Assembly: GCA_037969155.1 (NCBI GenBank)
Contig: JBBKWW010000058.1
Location: 1-7,505 of the forward strand
Reading direction: 5' to 3'
Origin: JAYXXU01 sp037969155
GTDB lineage: Bacteria > Pseudomonadota > Gammaproteobacteria > Pseudomonadales > Moraxellaceae
Length of the DNA stretch: 7,505 bases
The first letter of the stretch is position 1. Every line of letters starts with the position of its first letter. The translations under genes and the position numbers were made by a program. Shown here in pieces: positions 1 through 5,368 of the stretch. The notes below the pieces were generated by a model, which saw only the letters and a program-made list of their open reading frames with translations, was not told the DNA's origin and did no database searches.

Positions 1-92
1 ACGCGTGAACGCGCACCGTAATAGCCTTTCGCACGAGCCATGACTTTCTTATGGCGACTATGCGCCACTACACCACGTTTTACACGAGCCAT
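1..92 (-). CDS. rplT: 50S ribosomal protein L20, N-terminal part (cut by window edge)
   Basis: The first 30 codons are present, starting MARVKRGVVAHSRHKK and continuing into the KGYYGARSR segment, which is the hallmark N-terminus of bacterial L20. L20 binds 23S rRNA early in large-subunit assembly; in several bacteria it also represses its own operon. The start ATG is preceded by AAGGAGA at good spacing. The stop codon of rpmI lies only 11 nt upstream, so the two genes are almost certainly one transcript. The rest of the gene lies beyond the left edge. Identification is by recognised sequence and gene order. Confidence 0.97.
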   Translation of the reverse strand, partial: MARVKRGVVAHSRHKKVMARAKGYYGARSR

Positions 93-103
93 TTAGTCTC
101 TCC

Positions 104-304
104 TTACAGGTATGGGCACATACGACGAACTGCTGCAACGTCACTCACGTGAACCATTACACAGCCGCGCAGTTGGCGAATACGTTTCGGGGACTTCTTG
201 GTCAGAATGTGACGTTTGAAAGCTTGCTTACGCTTGAAGCCGTTTGCGGTTTTCTTGAACCGTTTCGCAGCACCACGCTTAGTCTTTAGCTTGACTTTTT
301 TCAT
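104..304 (-). CDS. rpmI: 50S ribosomal protein L35
   Basis: This 66-residue, very basic protein contains RGAAKRFKKTANGFKRK and RHILTKKSPKRIRQLRG, the conserved core of bacterial L35, a large-subunit ribosomal protein. The C-terminus ending VRRMCPYL resembles the Moraxellaceae form. The ATG at 304 was chosen over an upstream in-frame extension (to 397) because it gives the family length and is preceded by AGAGGT at suitable spacing; the extension reads through the leader and shows no L35 similarity. It is followed closely by rplT. Unlike the usual arrangement, infC is not next to it: an RNA ligase gene and two terminators intervene, so transcription probably starts in the 90-nt leader. Confidence 0.96.
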   Translation of the reverse strand: MKKVKLKTKRGAAKRFKKTANGFKRKQAFKRHILTKKSPKRIRQLRGCVMVHVSDVAAVRRMCPYL

Positions 305-375
305 GATGACCTCTTTCGATGACCCTTTTGGCGCAATCCACCCAACTGTGGATGACCTAGGGGTAAGGGGCGTGC

Positions 376-404
376 ATTGTATGCGATTTTGATCCAATAA
401 AAAA
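376..404 (-). promoter_or_regulatory. Candidate promoter for rpmI-rplT
   Basis: On the minus strand a TACAAT (-10 like, 376-381) lies about 70 nt upstream of the rpmI start. A 17-nt spacer places the -35 position on the T-run (TTTTTT, 399-404) of the terminator behind the ligase gene, a poor match to TTGACA. The -10 matches the consensus well but the -35 is weak. A promoter is expected here, because the upstream terminator would otherwise isolate rpmI-rplT from transcription. Confidence 0.45.
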
Positions 405-433
405 GCCCCACGCCATCACAGCGTAGGGCTTTT
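399..433 (-). terminator. Intrinsic terminator after the RNA ligase gene
   Basis: A 10-bp stem (AGCCCTACGC 421-430 on the minus strand, paired with GCGTGGGGCT 404-413, one G-U pair) with a 7-nt loop is followed by a run of six T on the minus strand. It lies about 50 nt behind the ligase stop codon. The opposite strand has only a short T-run, so minus-strand termination is the main activity expected. Confidence 0.88.
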
Positions 434-484
434 AGCAAGTATCCGATTCAAATCGTCAACCTACAACACCCTATGCCAAACAGA

Positions 485-1531
485 TTACTGCCGACCAGCA
501 AACGCATGTTTATAAATATCCTGCTCAAACGGCTGGGCTTTTAAGCAGGTAAACAAATACGATGACAGTGGTTTGTGATGCTGCATGACCCATGTCGCAA
601 AAATCTTTTGTGAGTCTTTCGGTGCTTGGTCAAAGGCTTGCCGTACTTCTATGCTGATATGCTGTACGGTTTGCTCAATCTCAGCAAGCCAGTCATGCAC
701 CATCGGCAGAAATTCATCGGGCGTTTCAGCAAGCAATTGTGCGGTTTTCCCCTCGACCACCGCCTGCAACGCAATATTAAAACTCAACGTCTGGCTTTGT
801 AACTCCAAATAGCGCTGACCCTTGAATTTAAAAAACTGACCATCGGCAAACTCTGCCACATAACCTTCGTTTTGCCCGTCCAGTATCGGCAACACAGCAT
901 ACAATTCCGTTGCACTGGAAAACTCATAAATCTTAGGCAGGCCAAAACCAAATTGTGCTGCCAGTGCTTGCCGCTCGGCAAGACTTGCCATTTCGCCGGT
1001 AAATCGATTGCGCGCACCAATCAAGACCAGATCTTGGCGTTGACCATAGTCCACCACAATCCGATTGCTTGGATAAATCACCTCAAACATCAAGGTATAG
1101 TAGTCGGGCAAATTACTTAAGTCATAGTTTTTCAAAAAGGCTGTTGCCCATTTGGCCTGTAGGCTTTGAACAGAGCTTTTGGTCGCAATCCGATACTCAC
1201 CGTCTAGGCGATACAAAATACCCAGTGAACCATCCATTTTTTCGGTGACACACACGAGCTGAGCGTCGGTGCTGTACGGACGCCCCCAGTTAAAAAATTT
1301 ATCAAACGGCCTCGCCACGATTTCACCCGTCTGACGATGAATCATCAAACCACGTGACATTCGTTCAAATGCATTCCAAAGACCTGCACTTTCTGCCGCA
1401 TCTGTATAGTTAAACATCAAAATCTCGCCATGTTGGCGTACTTGAACGTGACCATACTGTAACCAATTTTGCTCACCTTGCTGCACAAGCTGAATCAAAT
1501 CATTGATATTATTAATACGCCCTCTAAACAT
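485..1531 (-). CDS. T4 Rnl1-type RNA ligase (ATP-dependent nucleotidyltransferase)
   Basis: This 348-residue protein carries the covalent nucleotidyltransferase motifs of RNA ligases in order: motif I KMDGS with the AMP-accepting lysine at K98, motif III FEVIYP with E150, motif IV EGYV with E222, and motif V KFKGQRYLEL with K235 and K237. The upstream segments SRGLMI and ARPFDKFFNWG are typical of the T4 Rnl1/tRNA-ligase N-terminal fold, and the residue positions nearly coincide with T4 Rnl1 (K99, E159, E227, K240, K242). Such enzymes seal 3'-OH/5'-phosphate RNA ends using ATP. The last ~85 residues are helical-looking and not recognised; they may set substrate choice. The ATG at 1531 is preferred because AGGAG precedes it by 7 nt; another ATG at 1549 has no ribosome binding site. 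No kinase, phosphatase or toxin partner is adjacent. It lies between infC and rpmI, bounded by terminators. The physiological RNA substrate is unknown. Confidence 0.88.
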   Translation of the reverse strand: MFRGRINNINDLIQLVQQGEQNWLQYGHVQVRQHGEILMFNYTDAAESAGLWNAFERMSRGLMIHRQTGEIVARPFDKFFNWGRPYSTDAQLVCVTEKMDGSLGILYRLDGEYRIATKSSVQSLQAKWATAFLKNYDLSNLPDYYTLMFEVIYPSNRIVVDYGQRQDLVLIGARNRFTGEMASLAERQALAAQFGFGLPKIYEFSSATELYAVLPILDGQNEGYVAEFADGQFFKFKGQRYLELQSQTLSFNIALQAVVEGKTAQLLAETPDEFLPMVHDWLAEIEQTVQHISIEVRQAFDQAPKDSQKIFATWVMQHHKPLSSYLFTCLKAQPFEQDIYKHAFAGRQ

Positions 1532-1551
1532 GATAACACTCCTCTCCATAC

Positions 1552-1579
1552 AAAAAAGCCCCGCATCAGCTGCGAGGCT
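1552..1579 (-). terminator. Intrinsic terminator after infC
   Basis: On the minus strand AGCCTCGCA (1571-1579) pairs with TGCGGGGCT (1557-1565) to form a 9-bp stem (one G-U) with a 5-nt loop, followed by six T. It lies 20 nt behind the infC stop and only about 20 nt ahead of the ligase start, so it separates thrS-infC from the ligase gene. Confidence 0.88.
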
Positions 1580-1598
1580 TTAATACCGACTCGAAAAA

Positions 1599-2147
1599 TT
1601 ATTTTTTTCGTTTCGGACCGATCAGCATGCCCATCTGGCGACCTTCCATTTTGGGAGATTGCTCAATGGTGCCTAGCTCTGCAACATCGACTTCGATTTT
1701 TTGCAGTTGCTTCATGCCAATTTCTTGGTGTGCCATTTCGCGGCCACGGAAGCGCAAGGTGATCTTCACCTTATCACCCTCTTCTAAGAAGCGGGTAATC
1801 GCACGCAGCTTGACTTGATAGTCGGCATCTTCAGTACCTGGTCTGATCTTAATTTCTTTGACCTGAACCTGATGCTGCTTTTTCTTGGCCTCTTTTTGCT
1901 TCTGTTTTAGATCAAACAGATGCTTGTTGTAGTCCATGATTTTGCAGACTGGCGGTTCAGCATTGGCCACGATTTCGACCAAATCTAACTGTACCGCTTC
2001 AGCAGCAGACAGTGCCTCTTTCAGCAAGACAATGCCTTTTTGCTCACCATTTTCATCGACCAAACGAACTTCGGTTCCGCGAATTTCATCGTTAATGGCG
2101 GGACGGTTACTTTTTGCACCCTGTGGGTTGCGTTCAGGCTGTTTAAT
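1599..2147 (-). CDS. infC: Translation initiation factor IF-3
   Basis: The 182-residue product contains RPAINDEIR near the N-terminus, the N-domain motif NAEPPVCKIMDY, the lysine/glutamine-rich interdomain helix, and the C-domain motifs KIRPGTEDADYQVKL and LRFRGREMAHQ. IF3 binds the 30S subunit, prevents premature 50S joining and checks start-codon/initiator-tRNA pairing. The start is placed at an ATT codon: no ATG gives a full N-domain, family members commonly start with AUU, and GGAG (inside the end of thrS) precedes it by 8 nt. An in-frame ATC two codons upstream is too close to GGAG. The AUU start is the known basis of IF3 autoregulation in E. coli and is inferred to work likewise here. 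thrS ends 5 nt upstream, implying coupled expression. Confidence 0.96.
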   Translation of the reverse strand: MKQPERNPQGAKSNRPAINDEIRGTEVRLVDENGEQKGIVLLKEALSAAEAVQLDLVEIVANAEPPVCKIMDYNKHLFDLKQKQKEAKKKQHQVQVKEIKIRPGTEDADYQVKLRAITRFLEEGDKVKITLRFRGREMAHQEIGMKQLQKIEVDVAELGTIEQSPKMEGRQMGMLIGPKRKK

Positions 2148-2160
2148 CGCGATTACTCCA
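2145..2160 (-). promoter_or_regulatory. infC ribosome binding site with AUU start codon
   Basis: The minus strand reads TATGGAGTAATCGCGATT: GGAG lies inside the last codons of thrS, the thrS TAA follows, and ATT comes 8 nt after GGAG. This fixes the non-canonical start and shows tight thrS-infC coupling. Confidence 0.8.
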
Positions 2161-4075
2161 TAACATGCCGGCCGCGTTCGGCGACGGCGGATTGAACCAG
2201 CTGAACGAAAGTTTCGATCGGCATGGTTCCCAAATTTTTACCCCCACGCGTGCGTACGTTGACGGTGCCTTCTTCGACTTCACGGTCGCCGAGCACCAAC
2301 ATGTACGGAATGCGCTCGAGGGTTCTTTCTCGAATCTTAAAGCCGATTTTCTCATTTCTCAAGTCATTGATCGCTCGAATGCCATGATCACTGAGTAAGC
2401 GGGTCACTTTCTGACAAGCGTCGGCTTGATTATCGGTGATATTCATCACACAAGCCTGCACAGGTGCAAGCCATGGCGGCATCAAGCCCGCATAATGTTC
2501 GATCAGTATACCAATAAACCGCTCAAAGCTGCCCAAAATCGCCCGATGCAGCATCACCGGACGGTCACGGCTGTTATCTTCGGTAATATAGTGCGCATCT
2601 AAACGCTCAGGCATGTTTGGATCACACTGAATCGTGCCGCACTGCCAAACTCGGCCGAGGCAGTCTTTCAGGCTAAATTCGATTTTTGGCCCATAAAATG
2701 CGCCTTCACCAGGCTGCAATTGCCACGGCAAACCCGCAGCGTCCAGCGCATCAGCCAGTGCTTTTTCGGCGATATCCCACATTTCTTCACTACCAACGCG
2801 TTTTTCAGGTCGAGTCGATAGCTTCATTTGCACATCGGTAAAGCCAAAATCTTGATAGACCTCTAAAGTGAGCTTAATAAACGCTGCCACTTCACCGGCA
2901 ATCTGTGCGGTGGTACAAAAAATATGGGCATCATCTTGAGTAAAGCCACGCACCCGCATGATGCCATGCAAGGAACCCGAGGGTTCATTACGGTGACAAG
3001 AGCCAAACTCCGCCAAGCGTAGTGGCAAGTCCCGATAAGATTTTAAGCCCTGATTAAACACCTGCACATGGCACGGGCAGTTCATCGGCTTGACCGCGTA
3101 GGTGCGATTTTCGGAGTGGGTCACGAACATGTTTTCGGCGTAGTTGGCCGCATGTCCAGATTTTTCCCACAACACCAGATCCACCACTTGTGGGGTTTTG
3201 ATCTCTTGGTAGCCGTTATCATTCTGTACTTTGCGCATGTACTGCTCAAGCACTTGATAAATCGTCCAGCCGTTTGGATGCCAAAACACCATACCCGGCG
3301 CTTCTTCTTGCATATGGAACAAATCGAGTGCTTTACCGATCTTACGATGGTCGCGCTTCTCGGCTTCTTCGATGCGCTGAACATAGGCCGCCAGTTGTTT
3401 TTTATCTGCCCATGCCGTGCCGTATACACGCTGTAATTGTTCGTTTTTGGCATCGCCGCGCCAGTATGCACCAGACAGCTTGGTCAGTTTAAAGGCTTTT
3501 AAAAATCGAGTGTTCGGCACATGCGGGCCGCGACACATATCGACATATTCTTGATGATAATACAGCCCCATCGCAGTTTCGTTGGGCATATCGTCGATTA
3601 AGCGTAGCTTGTAGTCTTCGCTACGTTGGGTAAATACACCAATCGCTTCGGCACGCGGGGTCATGACTTTGACCACGTCGTACTCAATATCAATCAGTTG
3701 TTGCATACGCGCTTCAATCGCGGCCACATCATCCAGCGTGAACGGCTTTTCGCTATAAATATCGTAATAAAAGCCATCATCAATGACTGGGCCAATCACC
3801 ATTTTAACATCAGGATACAGTTGCTTCACTGCATGACCGAGCAAATGCGCGCACGAGTGACGGATGATCTCCACGCCTGCATCGTCTTTGGCGGTGATGA
3901 TTTGTAGTGTTGCGTCTTCGCTGATCAATTCGCAAGCATCACGGAGCGTGCCATTGACCCGTCCTGCAATGGTGGCTTTGGCCAAACCCGCCCCAATACT
4001 TTGGGCGACTTGCAGGATGGAGATGGGTTGATCGAAGCTTTTTTGGTCGCCCGAAGGCAAAGTAATAATCGGCAT
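2153..4075 (-). CDS. thrS: Threonyl-tRNA synthetase
   Basis: This 640-residue class II synthetase charges tRNA-Thr with threonine in the cytoplasm. Domains in order: an N-terminal TGS-like domain (about 1-62), the editing domain with HxxxH (H73, H77) and CRGPH (C181, H185) that removes misacylated serine, the catalytic core (about 245-535), and the C-terminal anticodon-binding domain. The zinc ligands that select threonine are C333, H384 and H510, and FGSCHRNEPSGSLHG contains motif 2. All expected catalytic and editing residues are present. The Gly of the common NCPGH motif is Cys here (NCPCH). The ATG at 4075 gives the family length and has AAGGA 9 nt upstream; an upstream in-frame extension to 4111 would run through the leader stem-loop. 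infC follows after 5 nt. A tRNA-Thr-like hairpin in the leader suggests translational autoregulation. Confidence 0.98.
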   Translation of the reverse strand: MPIITLPSGDQKSFDQPISILQVAQSIGAGLAKATIAGRVNGTLRDACELISEDATLQIITAKDDAGVEIIRHSCAHLLGHAVKQLYPDVKMVIGPVIDDGFYYDIYSEKPFTLDDVAAIEARMQQLIDIEYDVVKVMTPRAEAIGVFTQRSEDYKLRLIDDMPNETAMGLYYHQEYVDMCRGPHVPNTRFLKAFKLTKLSGAYWRGDAKNEQLQRVYGTAWADKKQLAAYVQRIEEAEKRDHRKIGKALDLFHMQEEAPGMVFWHPNGWTIYQVLEQYMRKVQNDNGYQEIKTPQVVDLVLWEKSGHAANYAENMFVTHSENRTYAVKPMNCPCHVQVFNQGLKSYRDLPLRLAEFGSCHRNEPSGSLHGIMRVRGFTQDDAHIFCTTAQIAGEVAAFIKLTLEVYQDFGFTDVQMKLSTRPEKRVGSEEMWDIAEKALADALDAAGLPWQLQPGEGAFYGPKIEFSLKDCLGRVWQCGTIQCDPNMPERLDAHYITEDNSRDRPVMLHRAILGSFERFIGILIEHYAGLMPPWLAPVQACVMNITDNQADACQKVTRLLSDHGIRAINDLRNEKIGFKIRERTLERIPYMLVLGDREVEEGTVNVRTRGGKNLGTMPIETFVQLVQSAVAERGRHVME

Positions 4076-4095
4076 GATTACAGATCCTTGAGGAG

Positions 4096-4123
4096 TGATG
4101 ACTTCTACCAAGAGTCATATCAC
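4096..4123 (-). promoter_or_regulatory. thrS leader stem-loop resembling the tRNA-Thr(GGU) anticodon arm
   Basis: On the minus strand, 4098-4118 folds as ATGACT ... AGTCAT, extendable by GTG/CAC with a 2-nt bulge. Read as an anticodon arm it is GACUC-UUGGUAG-AAGUC: a 5-bp stem with one C-A mismatch and a 7-nt loop having U33, anticodon GGU and A37. E. coli tRNA-Thr(GGU) has loop UUGGUAA. The element lies about 23-43 nt upstream of the thrS start, just ahead of the ribosome binding site. In E. coli ThrRS represses thrS translation through a leader hairpin that mimics this arm; the same role is inferred here. Confidence 0.7.
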
Positions 4124-4172
4124 CGCGAGATGGCTGCACATAAAAACGTAAAACGCTTGTTATGGGCGGAAC

Positions 4173-4197
4173 ATTTGTCCAAAACTGGAGAACAAAT
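4173..4197 (-). promoter_or_regulatory. Second stem-loop in the thrS leader
   Basis: On the minus strand ATTTGTTC (4190-4197) pairs with GGACAAAT (4173-4180), an 8-bp stem with one G-U pair and a 9-nt loop and no T-run after it. The E. coli thrS operator has two hairpins joined by a single-stranded linker; this could be the upstream one, but its loop shows no tRNA-Thr likeness. It also requires transcription to start further upstream, and no convincing thrS promoter was seen. Confidence 0.35.
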
Positions 4198-4317
4198 TCA
4201 ATAGGCCGAACACTTTAGCAGCAATCTATGGGACTGTCATGCCTTGTGGTGCAACCATTTGCGCATCATCCATCCACCACCATTAATCTGAATACATCCG
4301 AAACTACATCGCAACTG

Positions 4318-4347
4318 TTGACATATGAGAACAATTATCACTAATAT
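4318..4347 (+). promoter_or_regulatory. Promoter of bfd
   Basis: A perfect -35 TTGACA (4318-4323) and a -10-like TAATAT (4342-4347) are separated by 18 nt, about 40 nt upstream of the bfd start. This is the best promoter match in the window. The spacer is filled by a Fur-box-like dyad. Confidence 0.7.
4326..4340 (+). promoter_or_regulatory. Putative Fur box in the bfd promoter
   Basis: TGAGAACAATTATCA matches the 7-1-7 Fur consensus TGATAATnATTATCA at 12 of 14 defined positions. It lies wholly between the -35 and -10 elements, where a bound repressor would block RNA polymerase. Repression of bfd by Fur-Fe when iron is plentiful is known in other proteobacteria; here it is inferred from the site alone. 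Confidence 0.6.
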
Positions 4348-4386
4348 TAGGCATCGCATTTGCTATCCCTTTAACCGGATGACCCT

Positions 4387-4581
4387 ATGTATATCTGTCT
4401 GTGTCGTGCTGTGACTGACCACCAAATCCGCGCCAGCGTTGAAAATGGCGCAGATAGCTTTCGGGATGTCCGCGATGAATTAGATATCGGGACATGCTGT
4501 GGTCGCTGTGTACCTGATGCGCGTGAATTGATTGACGATACGTTGGCCAAGATCGCCGCTAGAATTTCAGTCGCGGCATAA
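4387..4581 (+). CDS. bfd: Bacterioferritin-associated ferredoxin
   Basis: The 64-residue protein begins MYICLCRAVTD and contains GTCCGRC. This gives cysteines C4, C6, C38 and C41, the same positions and spacing as the [2Fe-2S] ligands of E. coli Bfd (CxC ... CxxC); an extra C37 is present. Bfd docks on bacterioferritin near the heme and passes electrons to release stored Fe(III) as Fe(II) when iron is scarce. The start matches the family exactly; the ribosome binding site (GGATGA) is modest. It is followed by its own terminator and then bfr. Regulation is probably by iron through the Fur-like site in its promoter. Confidence 0.95.
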   Translation: MYICLCRAVTDHQIRASVENGADSFRDVRDELDIGTCCGRCVPDARELIDDTLAKIAARISVAA

Positions 4582-4628
4582 TTTACGCCGGTTGCATGAT
4601 TTGTAGCACCTCGTTGTGCCACTCCAGA

Positions 4629-4664
4629 CCCGCTGTTTGCACCTAAGATCAGCGGGATTTTTTT
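4629..4664 (+). terminator. Intrinsic terminator after bfd
   Basis: CCCGCTG (4629-4635) pairs perfectly with CAGCGGG (4650-4656) across a 14-nt loop, followed by ATTTTTTT. It lies about 50 nt behind the bfd stop, implying that bfr is transcribed mainly from its own promoter. Confidence 0.82.
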
Positions 4665-4774
4665 GCCTGTCATTTTATCTTGGCGAGATGCCATGTATTG
4701 TGTTTCTCATTTGCAGTTCTAAAAATCACTCACGACCGTTGGGTAAAATCCGCTAAGCTACTGGCATGTCACAT

Positions 4775-4788
4775 AATCTGATCAGATT
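4775..4788 (+). promoter_or_regulatory. Perfect 14-bp palindrome just upstream of the bfr ribosome binding site
   Basis: AATCTGATCAGATT is a perfect palindrome ending 2 nt before AGGAG of bfr. It could be an operator for an unidentified dimeric regulator. It has no loop, so it is not a good RNA hairpin. Its function is not known from sequence. Confidence 0.4.
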
Positions 4789-4801
4789 TAGGAGTCGCGC
4801 C

Positions 4802-5266
4802 ATGCAAGGCCACGCACAGGTGATTAGCCACCTCAATCAAGTGTTATTAAACGAATTGACTGCGATCAATCAGTATTTTTTACACGCCCGCATGCTCAAG
4901 CATTGGGGGGTAGAGGCATTGGGTAAACACGAATACAGTGAATCGATTGACGCGATGAAAGACGCGGACAAGCTGATTGAGCGGATTTTATTCTTAGAAG
5001 GGATTCCGAACCTACAACAACTCGGTAAGCTGTATATCGGCGAAAACGTGCAAGAGATTCTTGAATGCGACCTAAAAATGGAAAAAAAAGCCTACCCCGA
5101 TATCACCACAGCAATCGCTCACTGTGAGCAAGTGCAGGATTATGTGTCGCGTGATTTGCTGAGCCATCTGTTAGAAGATGCGGAAGAACAACTCGATTGG
5201 ATCGGCACGCAGCTTGATCTGGTCGAAAAAGTCGGCATTCAGAATTATATCCAAGCACAGATGTAA
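4802..5266 (+). CDS. bfr: Bacterioferritin, heme-binding subunit lacking the ferroxidase centre
   Basis: The 154-residue four-helix ferritin aligns without gaps to E. coli Bfr over its first half (NELTAINQYFLHAR, EYSESID, ILFLEGIPNLQ, LDLVEKVGIQNYIQAQ). Bacterioferritin forms a 24-subunit iron-storage shell with heme between subunit pairs. The heme ligand M52 is present. Of the six dinuclear iron ligands of E. coli Bfr, only E18 and E94 remain; E51 is Ala, H54 is Asp, E127 is Ala and H130 is Gln. It therefore should not oxidise iron alone; some bacteria make mixed shells from a heme subunit and a ferroxidase subunit, and this looks like the former. The start at 4802 fits the family (MxG...) and has AGGAG 7 nt upstream; the earlier in-frame ATG at 4766 adds 12 unrelated residues and lacks such a site. 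bfd, its partner in iron release, is upstream. Confidence 0.93.
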   Translation: MQGHAQVISHLNQVLLNELTAINQYFLHARMLKHWGVEALGKHEYSESIDAMKDADKLIERILFLEGIPNLQQLGKLYIGENVQEILECDLKMEKKAYPDITTAIAHCEQVQDYVSRDLLSHLLEDAEEQLDWIGTQLDLVEKVGIQNYIQAQM

Positions 5267-5285
5267 GCCACACCCCATTCAACCC

Positions 5286-5312
5286 AAACGCCAGCAACTT
5301 TGCTGGCGTTTT
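5286..5312 (+). terminator. Intrinsic terminator after bfr
   Basis: AAACGCCAGCA (5286-5296) and TGCTGGCGTTT (5301-5311) form a perfect 11-bp stem with a 4-nt loop, with a short T-run (TTTT) at the base, 20 nt behind the bfr stop. The T-run is short but the stem is strong. Confidence 0.8.
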
Positions 5313-5343
5313 GCTGTGCCACGGACACAGAGAAAATCCAGTC

Positions 5344-5368
5344 AAAAAAAAGCCCGCGGGGGCGGGCT
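5344..5368 (-). terminator. Strong intrinsic terminator for the minus-strand phnA transcript
   Basis: On the minus strand AGCCCGC (5362-5368) and GCGGGCT (5351-5357) form a 7-bp GC-rich stem with a CCCC loop, followed by seven T. It faces the bfr terminator, so the two convergent transcripts end back to back. It lies about 136 nt behind the phnA stop codon. Confidence 0.87.

Noticed and set aside
336..353. Hairpin ATCCAC/GTGGAT in the rpmI leader as an L20 operator
   Set aside because: The stem is only 6 bp and I cannot recognise the rRNA-like L20 binding structure, so it is mentioned only as a possibility.
305..397. N-terminal extension of the L35 reading frame to an ATG at 397
   Set aside because: It adds 31 residues with no L35 similarity, covers the likely promoter and leader, and the ATG at 304 has a ribosome binding site and gives the family length.
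1532..1549. Alternative ligase start at ATG 1549
   Set aside because: It directly follows the terminator T-run and has no ribosome binding site, while the ATG at 1531 has AGGAG 7 nt upstream.
3068..3436. Plus-strand open frame of 122 codons inside thrS
   Set aside because: It is a shadow of the strongly conserved ThrRS catalytic domain on the other strand and shows no recognisable protein features.
4198..4320. Promoter for thrS on the minus strand
   Set aside because: A promoter must lie hereabouts, but no -35/-10 pair with a good spacer could be picked with confidence.
4665..4774. Possible bfr promoter hexamers in the bfd-bfr gap
   Set aside because: Several weak -10-like sequences (for example TAAAAT at 4744, TATTGT near 4696) exist, but none has an acceptable -35 at the right spacing.
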